9,680 nt of DNA. Origin: DATIHF01 sp035480955. Lineage in GTDB: Bacteria > Patescibacteriota > Microgenomatia > Woykebacterales > RBG-16-39-9b. The notes below the pieces were generated by a model that saw nothing but the letters and a program-made list of their open reading frames with translations, did not search any database and was not told the origin of the DNA. The position numbers and the translations under genes are program-made. The DNA lies in contig DATIHF010000015.1 in assembly GCA_035480955.1 (NCBI GenBank), positions 1 to 9,680 on the forward strand, given 5' to 3'. Positions within the stretch are counted from its first letter, which is position 1, and every line of letters starts with the position of its first letter. Below, piece after piece: positions 1 through 7,800 of the stretch.

Positions 1-85
1 TGCCAGCATTCTTTATCGCACGCTACATCAGTCGGCAATTGCATTAGTTGAACAATTACTAAAGGTTGTTATATTATTTGCTTAT
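1..85 (+). other. Left edge: upstream sequence, possible tail of a preceding gene
   Basis: No complete gene fits here. Of the three forward frames, one reads to a TAG at 45-47 (ending ...ISRQLH) and one to a TGA at 49-51, so either could be the last codons of an upstream gene. The third frame has no stop from base 2 to the ATG at 86 and is in frame with the response regulator. That regulator could therefore be the C-terminal domain of a longer protein beginning outside the window. I prefer the ATG at 86 because a receiver domain normally starts a few residues before its first beta strand and because a promoter-like pair lies just upstream. Confidence 0.4.
48..75 (+). promoter_or_regulatory. 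Putative sigma70-type promoter of the signalling operon
   Basis: TTGAAC at 48-53 and TATATT at 70-75 are separated by 16 bases and resemble -35 and -10 boxes. The predicted transcription start would be near base 82, leaving only about four bases before the ATG at 86. No Shine-Dalgarno sequence is visible, so the message would be essentially leaderless. The match is by eye and the region is AT-rich, so a chance match is possible. Confidence 0.4.
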
Positions 86-490
86 ATGGAACCACCAAAA
101 GTTTTGATAGTAGAAGACGACCCACTGATTTCTCGCATGTATGAGAAAATTTTCAGTTTTGAAAACTATAAAGTCGTGATTGCCAACGACGGCGAAGATG
201 GTTTGGTAAAAGTAAAATCGACGAAACCAACTATCGTCCTGCTCGACGTGATGATGCCTAAGATGAATGGGTTGGAAGTTTTGGAAAAAATAAAAGCGGA
301 CCCAGAAACCAAAGCAATCCCAGTGGTGATGCTGACGAACCTGGCCGGGGATGCGGACGCAGAAACCGCTCTCTCCAAAGGAGCGGTCAAGTACATCATC
401 AAAAGCCAATACGACCCAAAGCAGATCACTGACATGGTAAAAGAAATTTTGGCCGGCTACACCAGAGATCAGATTCCTGGTTCAACCTAG
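86..490 (+). CDS. Single-domain response regulator (CheY-like receiver)
   Basis: This 134-residue protein is a receiver domain with no output domain. It would take a phosphoryl group from a histidine kinase onto an aspartate and signal by protein contact in the cytoplasm. The key residues are present: acidic pair D11/D12 in the first strand (VLIVEDD), phospho-acceptor D54 (LLDVMMP), switch threonine T84 (MLTN) and the conserved lysine K106 (IIKS). The fold ends near residue 124, followed by a short polar tail. It is the first gene of a four-gene operon, three bases before the next start. No kinase is nearby, so its partner is unknown. The reading frame stays open upstream to the window edge, so an N-terminal extension cannot be excluded. 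The family call is very secure; the process it controls cannot be read from the sequence. Confidence 0.93.
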   Translation: MEPPKVLIVEDDPLISRMYEKIFSFENYKVVIANDGEDGLVKVKSTKPTIVLLDVMMPKMNGLEVLEKIKADPETKAIPVVMLTNLAGDADAETALSKGAVKYIIKSQYDPKQITDMVKEILAGYTRDQIPGST

Positions 491-493
491 ACG

Positions 494-793
494 ATGGATA
501 TTGATGTTTCCAAACTTTCCAGTCAAAGTAATGTCAAAACCGACCGTCTTTATGTGACGGTTTTTTTAACCAACTCTTTGCAAGACTCGGGCTTTCGCGG
601 TTTTGTTAAAAGTATTACTTCCTCAGACAGCAGCGGACCCTTTGATGTGCTGCCCAACCACGAAAATTTTGTCACCAATTTTTCCAAAAAGCTTGAGATT
701 GTTCCAGAGGCGGGGGAAAGAATAGTTTTCCAAAATAAAACTGGAGTCATGGAAGTGGGTAACAACGTAGTAAGAATTTTTCTCGAGAACTAA
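494..793 (+). CDS. Stand-alone ATP synthase epsilon-like beta-sandwich protein
   Basis: This 99-residue protein resembles the N-terminal beta-sandwich of the F1 ATP synthase epsilon subunit (AtpC). The pattern includes a first strand LYVTVFL (19-25), FRGFVKSI (34-41), the loop GPFDVLPNHENFVT (48-61), which parallels the 'G.fgiLPgHaplvt' signature, and a closing GVMEVGNNVVRIFL (84-97) like the 'GvleV..N.v.il' strand. The C-terminal helical hairpin of true epsilon is absent, and no other ATP synthase genes are in the window. It lies between a response regulator and a STAS-like gene, so it may be a domain co-opted for signalling or a separately encoded regulator of the ATPase. The start has no Shine-Dalgarno sequence and lies three bases after the previous stop, and its stop overlaps the next start (TAATG). 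The fold is moderately supported; the function is inference. Confidence 0.6.
   Translation: MDIDVSKLSSQSNVKTDRLYVTVFLTNSLQDSGFRGFVKSITSSDSSGPFDVLPNHENFVTNFSKKLEIVPEAGERIVFQNKTGVMEVGNNVVRIFLEN
543..567 (+). terminator. Intrinsic-terminator-like hairpin inside the epsilon-like gene
   Basis: The sequence ACCGTC (543-548), a seven-base loop and GACGGT (556-561) form a six-base-pair stem, and the run of T continues to 567. This is the layout of a Rho-independent terminator, yet it lies in codons 17-25 of the second operon gene. It could lower expression of the three distal genes relative to the first response regulator. The stem is short, so strength is uncertain, and the bases are also needed to encode a beta strand. 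Confidence 0.4.
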
Positions 794-1200
794 TGTTAAA
801 AAGCGACGAAGAGCTATTGAAAACTTTTAAGATCGAATTGAGAGAAGAGGGTTTGATTTATCTAGAGTTTTATACCGCTGAGCCTGAAGAAGAAAGTAAT
901 GGCCGACAAGCCGAGCTGGTAATTGGAGAGATTGATAAAATATTGAAGGCGCACCCAGGAAAGAACTTTAATTTCTTCGTTGACCTGACCAAAACTGATA
1001 CAATTACTTACCTCTCGCCAAAAGCAAGAACTGCTTACCAAAAGCTTGCTGATGGGAGTAATCTGAATAAAGCGGCTGTTGTCGGTCGAAGTCTCACCCT
1101 TGAGGTAACAATCAATATCATGATGCAAGCAGCTGGTCGGGGACAGAGTTTTAAATGGTTTAACGACCGAGCCAGCGCCATGGAGTGGCTTAAAAAATAA
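793..1200 (+). CDS. SpoIIAA-like / STAS-fold protein
   Basis: This 135-residue protein has the layout of the SpoIIAA-like (STAS) family. It has an N-terminal strand pair (TFKIELREEGLIYLEFY, 11-27), a helix (40-53), a central strand FNFFVDLTKTD (59-69) followed by a Ser/Thr-bearing turn and helix (SPKARTAYQKLA, 75-86), strand KAAVVGRS (93-100), a helix, and a C-terminal FKWFNDRASAMEWLKK (120-135) matching the 'vr.F.d.eeAl.WL' ending of the family. STAS proteins usually act as phospho-switches or binding adaptors in partner-switching circuits. Its ATG shares one base with the preceding stop (TAATG), so translation is probably coupled. Seven bases separate it from the second response regulator. 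The fold is fairly secure; the partner and phosphorylation site are not determined. Confidence 0.68.
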   Translation: MLKSDEELLKTFKIELREEGLIYLEFYTAEPEEESNGRQAELVIGEIDKILKAHPGKNFNFFVDLTKTDTITYLSPKARTAYQKLADGSNLNKAAVVGRSLTLEVTINIMMQAAGRGQSFKWFNDRASAMEWLKK

Positions 1201-1207
1201 ACAAACT

Positions 1208-1576
1208 ATGCCAAAAAGAATTTTAGTAGTTGAGGATGATGTCAGTTTACTCGACCTCTACAACGAGGTTTTGACCAAAGCGGGTTATATCGTTGATCTG
1301 GCCGAAGATGGACGAGAAGCATTGGCCAAAGCAGAGAATTTTAAGCCGGAAATAATTATTCTAGATCTCATGCTCCCTTATATTGATGGGTTTGAAGTGC
1401 TGAGTCAGATCAAACAGAGCCCAGTTCTCAAGGAGATAAATGTTATTGTTTTTACCAACCTAGACTCAGAGGTCCAAAGGAAAAAAGCAGAAGATCTCGG
1501 GGCTTCGCAGTTTCTCGTCAAAGTCGGTAATGACCCAGAAACTCTCCTCACTGCTTTGAAAAAAGCTACTTCTTAA
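1208..1576 (+). CDS. Second single-domain response regulator (CheY-like receiver)
   Basis: This 122-residue protein is almost exactly one receiver domain. The phosphorylation site is complete: D10/D11 (LVVEDD), phospho-acceptor D53 (IILDLMLP), T83 (VFTN) and K105 (LVKV). There is no DNA-binding or enzymatic output. It is clearly related to the first regulator of the operon (compare VEDD, LDxMxP, DGFEVL against NGLEVL, and the TNL segment) but diverged, as for an old duplication or two specialised regulators fed by different kinases. It closes the operon. Its TAA stop (1574-1576) is directly followed by the stop of the convergent giant gene, so no intergenic terminator space exists. Confidence 0.93.
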   Translation: MPKRILVVEDDVSLLDLYNEVLTKAGYIVDLAEDGREALAKAENFKPEIIILDLMLPYIDGFEVLSQIKQSPVLKEINVIVFTNLDSEVQRKKAEDLGASQFLVKVGNDPETLLTALKKATS

Positions 1577-1822
1577 CTACTGTTGGTTCACAATCAACCA
1601 ATTGAATTTGATCGCACTAGTCGCTGAAGCAGTTGCCTCTTCGGGAATGTCGCCATTGTTTCTCTCAAGAGCCACTGTGAAGCTCTCACCGGCTTTTAAT
1701 TCTTTAATGTAGAGATGGACGCCATTGGTTTTATTGATCGCGGTTAAGTTGATCAGAGAGTCTTCCTTTACCTTGTCAGAATTGATAGTTACTTCAGTTG
1801 TTCCCGAGTCAAAGGTTGCTTG
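1577..1822 (-). other. Domain: C-terminal cap of the fibre, residues 2341-2422
   Basis: GQATFDSGTTEVTINSDKV opens the segment, followed by DSLINLTAINKTNGVHLYI, KAGESFTVAL and the end AIKFNWLIVNQQ. The pattern 'G.a.i..G...v.v....v..~S.i..t.......ly...v..G~sF.v.......~i.fdWliv' is a recurring terminal module of giant surface proteins in Patescibacteria, recognised here from general family knowledge. Its integrity suggests the gene is full length at this end. Confidence 0.55.
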
Positions 1823-4800
1823 CCCGGCAGTCTGGGCGTCTTTTTTCACCACTGCTTCGCCAAAGACCAATTTTTGGAAATCACCAACTAGTGAGGTTAC
1901 TTTAGAGAACATTGCTTCGCCCGTGTCAGAGACCCAACCAATCGCCAACCCAGCTGAATTTTGCCAAGTAAATTTCGCTCCCGAAGAAATCGTCGCGACC
2001 AAATTATTTTTTTCATCAAGCTTCAAAAATGGTGTTGGGCTGCTTGTTTTGCTGTCCCTTCCAGAAGCTGGGTTATTCGAATCAAGGGCGGGAAGATCAA
2101 CGCTGTCTTGATTTGCTGGCAGAGAGGAATCGACCAAGTTGTTTTCCATGATCGTGTCCGCGGGAATGGAGTTGCCATCAACCTCTGTTGCGCCAAGAGC
2201 TTGTGGAGCCGGGATGGCGGCAGAGTCATCTTGCCAGACGCGGACGTAATCAACGGCCAGGTTTTGTGCAGTCGCGTTGGCGGTATAAGATTGAAGCGTT
2301 ACTCCGACCCCGTTGCTACCCGCACCGAAAGCAGCCGCGGTAGTAGTGACCGTTCCACAACTAATTTCTTTAATTCCATTGGTGGTGTCGTAATCAACAA
2401 AGAACTCCACTTCGACAGCCGTACTAGCGGTGGTCGCTTTGCGAGTTTCAATTCGCAAGTAAGAATAAACCGAGGTGCTGATCGCGGTTCCCTGACAGCC
2501 AGTGGCGGTATTACCGGCACCAGTTGGGGAAGTACCATCACCAACAAACCCAGTCCAGCCAGAACCAGTACAGGCCAGCGAGCCAGCTACCGGGTTGGTA
2601 CAGTTACTGAAGTAAAAACCAATGTTACCCGCGGCCATACCACCATCAACCGCGGCAGCGCGGTTGGTCATGCCGATCACAACCGCCTGACTGCTTGAGC
2701 CGATGGCACTAGGTAGCACTTTGGCGGTCATTTCCGGGAAGTTGGCCGTGTTGAAAATAGTTTGTTGAGCAGTGGTCGAGCTGTTGGTTTCCAAACAAGT
2801 GGCCGAGCGGTTCGCCGTTCCAGTGGCAACAATCTGCTCCGAACCATTGGTAAAAGTGGAGTTAGAGCGATAATCACATTTCTGACCGTTGTTGGTACCA
2901 CTGCTGATCGAGCTGGTCAAAAGCTCCCCACTACCTGCTGAGCACTGGGTGATCGCGGCACCTCCTGAGGTGAGCGGGCCGGGGAACCAGTCACCTCTTC
3001 TTTGGAAAGTAGTGGTGACTGAGGTAGTGATCGAAGCATCAGAGCAGCCAGTACCGGCGGCGGATTTTATCACATTAAATTCATCACCCCAGTAAGATTG
3101 GCGGTCGACAAAAGCATCAGCTAAAGCTAGCGAGCCAAAATTGTTGGCGTTGCCCGTGAGGTCACGAACTTCTAATAAGTTGATTTGAGTTGCGGCGTCA
3201 TTTTTGACTGAAAAACTCTTCACCGCGTTGGCGCTGGAAGCAACTGTCGTGATTGAAGAATCCCACCCAGAGCCGATCTTGATAGCGCTCTCAGTTGCCT
3301 CGGCGTCCCCAGTGATACTGGCGATATCGATGCCATTGAAGACATTAGTGCTACCAGTGTGATCGGCATTTGTGTAATTTAAGTAAAGACCACGAACAGT
3401 ATCGGAGCCGTCCATGACCGCCAAGGTTCCAGACAGTGTTAAAGCGTTTATGCTCGGAGAAGAGGTAGTACCAACACCGGTAATTGTTTGGGTACCTTTA
3501 ACCGCAAAGTTTGTCGTACTTGAGGCTCCATAAAGATTACCAATAGTTCTTTTGAGCTCATAGAGACTTGAGCTGTTAGTAGAGAGTGAGGAGATTATCG
3601 TAACGTCGTCAGTACTGACTTTCCCGTCTCCATTAACATCGGCTTGAGCAAGCTGGTAAGGGCTAAAGTTCTTTGAACCTGCTAGGTAACCCGCAACACC
3701 TAGCCCATCACCAACGTTTGTGATCGTTGCATCACCGTTAATATCTCCTGTGCCACCTTCAAAATAGATTGGTCCAGAAAAGTAGCTCGCTGGACCAGCA
3801 GTACTTCCTGCCCCTAAATACTTTATTCCTGCTGCTCTGGTGGAGCTTGAAGCATTAGCAGTTCCGGTCCAAGCGTAACCAGGACCCATTGACCCATCAG
3901 CGTAAGAAGTTGCAGACAGTATATTATTTGTATTTGTAGCTTCTACTTGGGCGGCATCAACATAAATATCAAAGTTTTGTGAAGCGGTTGATTTAATTCG
4001 AAGTTTTAAGGTTGTATCAGTTGTTGTCTTTTTCCCAACTAAGTAACGGACAAATCCAGAGTTTGCATCATTAATTAATGTAGCAGTAAAACCTGCTGTT
4101 TCACCACTTACATCACCTACTAAAGCCACATAAAAACTATCTGCCTGACCGTTGTTTCGTATGTAGACAGAACCAACATAATTTGTCGTTTGACTTACCG
4201 CCATGGTTGCTGTTTCAACCCCGTCAGAAGAAGTGGCAGTAGCATTGCTTACTCTCATTGATCCACTACCAACATATACTTTCGTAGCTGATTGAGCCAG
4301 AGTCATCGTACCAACGGCAGCCCAGTTACTAGTGTCAACCTCAAAAGAAGGATTCACAACTAAGTTTGTATTGCTGGTATCAGAAACCTCGTTAAAGATA
4401 TTGTTCGTACTGCTACCTCCGCCAGAAAAGTTACCAGTACCATCGATTTTAAAACCAGTGGCGTTTAGCTGGTTGTCCCAACCTGAGCCAATGTTGATCG
4501 CATTCTCAGTTGCTTGAGCGTCTCCAGTAATACTCGCAATATCAATCCCGTTGAAAGTGTTGGAGCTGCCAGTGTGATCAGCGTTGGTGTAATTGAGATA
4601 AAGACCACGGAAAGTATCCGAGCCATTGAAAATTCCTAGAGTTCCGGAAAGAGTCATAGCGTCGGCCGAGCCGGAAGCGGCGTTGACTTTTGTTTCGACC
4701 GTCGCGCTAACTAGTTTGATTGAGGCTGCAGTTGAGTTACCAATATTAATTATGTCGCTGCTGTCAGAGTTTATTAGGGTAATATCCGCACTGCCCCCAG

Positions 4801-7800
4801 CATTTCTGGCTGCAATTGAAACATTGTTAGGTAAGCGAATTTGACCAGCTGAAGCAGACGAAGCGCCGAGAGTTGCTATTCCAGCGGTGGTCAAAGACCA
4901 ATTGGTACTGTTTAATGCGGTACTGCTATTGGAGGCACCCAGAGTAATACTTTGAGCATTGGAGCCAGTACCGATATTGATGATCCCAGCGGCGACATTG
5001 TCAAACAAAGTCGTGTTGCTGGCAGTGGTGTAGGAAAGCACTGCTTCATCGGAGGTTGAGGTACCGAGATGAATTGTCTCTCCACCCAAGAAAATATTGG
5101 CAAAACGATGCGTGTTGTCACCCAAATCGATGGAATCATCGCTCGCTGGCAGCAGGGAAGTATTGATCGCCACTGAGGACAGGTTTGATAAAGCCGTGTT
5201 GGCACCACCACTACCACAACCAGAACAAGAGGAAACAGTCAGAGCTGCACTACCAAAATTAACTGCTGTCGCATTACTAGCCAAAGTACCGGAAGCGCTG
5301 CGGTAAAGAGTCACTGCGTTGCCGTCATTGCCCCAGTTAATGCCGTTGGCAGATTGAGAGTCCGAGTAAGTCCCGTCGCAATCGAAACAGATGCCGTAGT
5401 GAGTGCCGGTGGCGTCGTATTGATCGGCAATATTTACTGCAGTCGAAGTTTGGTTAGCTGCGGCTAGTGCTTGAGAGGCAATATTGATCGCATTGTCTCG
5501 ACAGAGCGTCACACTACCACCACAACTCCCAGCAATAGCGGCCAGATCCAGAGAGTTTATTGTGTAGGTATTAGCTGCGTTGGTTCCGGCGACAGTGGCA
5601 GCGATCTGGATTCCGGTTGTAGTTCCGGTTGCAGCTAGAGCAGAGGTAAAGGTATTAGAGGCTAGCTTTCCTGTGGTTAGGACTGAATCAGTAAAAGAAA
5701 ATGCAGCTGCAGTTGCTCTGGTAGACGTTGCGTTTAAGCCAGTAATCCCAGTTGTTAAGGTAATACCTGCAGACCCAGTGTTGTTACCGATGGTTATAAC
5801 CTTGGCGTTTGTGGTTCCAATATTTATTAACGAATCCAAAACGCCAACACCTGCACCTGAGTCTATCGAGACAGTTCCACCCCCACCAGTCCCACCATCC
5901 CCACCAGTACCGGAATTTCCAGCCAGAATTGTGATATTACCGCCATAACCGTTATCGTTATTGATGGTACCGTTGCTTGGGTTCCCACCATTTCCAGCAG
6001 TTAGAACTATTGCCCCTCCTGTGCCACCAGAGTCTCGGTTGCCGACCACTGAAGCATTAGCTCCGTTCCCAGCAGTGACAGCAAAGCCACCACCAGTTCC
6101 GCCAGTCGAAGTCGTGGTTGCAGCACTGGCAACACCTCCGTTACCTAAGGTCCAAGCAATTCCCGAACCAGTCCCACCTGTACCGGTTGTAGCAATTGTC
6201 GTATCACCACCGGTAGAAGCGGAAAAACCAAGTAGTTTATCTGCAGTGGTACCAGTTGCACCAGAAACTGAGGCTGGTTGGGTCGTTAATAGGAAGAGTG
6301 GGTAGTTGGTGGTCGCCCCGCTTGCGGTGAAGTAGCCCCCGTAGTTTGTCGAAGTCGTGCCAGTGTTGGTCACACTAGAGTAAATTCCGTAAGCCGTGTG
6401 AGAAGCATTACCATTGGAACCTGATCTAGTCAGGTTGATCAGGTAGCTGGAGCCCGAACCACCGCCTGCAGTTGAGGTTGAAGAAATACTAAGACCATTG
6501 CCGGTAGTTAAGCTGTTGGCCGTAATTCCCAAAGCACTACCCGTTTGAGTTGCGGTTGTTAACGCTACTACTCCAGTACCGTTGGGGGAAAGGTTAATAT
6601 TGCTGTTGCTTCCGGTCACCAGACTTAGAGCCCCAGTGCTGGTTAGGTCATTGCTTTGGAAAGTGTCAGCGTCAGGAATTATAGTGGTTGAAGTCGCGTC
6701 AATGGTTATAGTTCCGCTAGAGGTGATGTCGTTACCATTTAGTGCTAGGGCAGTGCTGCTGAAATTGTATTCATCGCTTCCGTTAACTTGAACATTGAAA
6801 CTTTTGCCAGTCAGAACATTTAAGTTTAGATCTCCAGAATTGTCACGGAAAAGAGAAACATCACTACCAGTCGGGGCGCCAGTGGTTTCGCGGAAAAGAA
6901 TGTTGGACAAATCATTAAGATCAAAACCATCGGCATCGACATCACTAGTCCAGGGAGTCAGACTAGCTGCTCCACAACCACTACAAGCAGCCACGGTCAA
7001 AACCCCTGAAGAAGTGATTCCATAAGTTGCGCCGTGGAAAAAGATCGTCCCAGTCCCATTTGGATCGATCGTGAGATTCTCATCGGTGTCTTGGGTAGAA
7101 ATAGTGGCTGAGGAATCGTTGAGACCCAAAGTCAGATCAGCGGCTTTCACCACTCCTGCACCAGTAACTATCAAATTCGCGGAGTTGATGTAGTTGGTGT
7201 ACCCGCCGCCGCCCGTGTTGGCAAAATTTAACCCATCACCGATCGCCAAGTCTGAGTCAGCGTTATCAATTTTTATCCCAACATCGAGACCATTGCTGTT
7301 CGCAGAATTGGCTTGTTGAACAAAAACTCCTTGAGTCGTGCCTGAAGTAGAGGAAGGGGTGGCGACTAGAGAAATAACGTTGACTGTTCCTGCCAGGTCA
7401 GAAGTCATGGCGACGTTTTCCGTTCCCGCGAAAGTCAGATCAACGTCGGTGTTAAAGGTAGTCGCTCCGTTGACGGTGACTGTGTCCCCAGCGGCGTTAC
7501 CGATTCCAATCGTGGAAGAATTAACCGTAAAAGTGGAGCCGTCATTTAGCTGTAAAGTATTGCCGGTCAAAAGGTTGGAGCTCGCATCCGCTCTCAAAAA
7601 CGAAGTTGAGTCGAGCCCATCGAGTGCGTCTGAGTTGAGAGCGTAGGTTGCGGAAGCGATCCTCTGACGTGGCACCGCTTCCGAGTCAGAGCCAATCGTC
7701 ACCCCCAGATAAAGAGCCGCGTTGTCAGAAAATAGCGAAGCGGGGATGGCGGTATCGGCGATGCCATCGATCAAACAATCATCGGAGGTATCCTGGCCAC

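Noticed and set aside
1961..2698. Long plus-strand open frame opposite the giant gene (245 codons)
   Set aside because: It is antisense to a strongly supported protein with recognisable domains, its translation is rich in Arg/Ser with no fold pattern, and it fits a frame left open by the GC-biased codons of the giant gene.
2225..3103. Catalytic GH16 glucanase
   Set aside because: The closing DYVRVWQDD strand resembles the family, but I could not find the ExDxxE active-site motif, so only a ConA/LamG-like fold is proposed.
5843..6172. CRISPR-like or satellite DNA array
   Set aside because: The periodicity follows codons and protein units of 25-28 residues, with variable third positions, so it is a protein-level repeat.
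5580..6305. Two Val/Pro/Ala-rich plus-strand open frames (5580-5948, 5961-6305)
   Set aside because: Their repeated PPVPPV-type sequence is the mirror of the Gly-rich and Thr-rich repeats on the minus strand; they are shadows, not genes.
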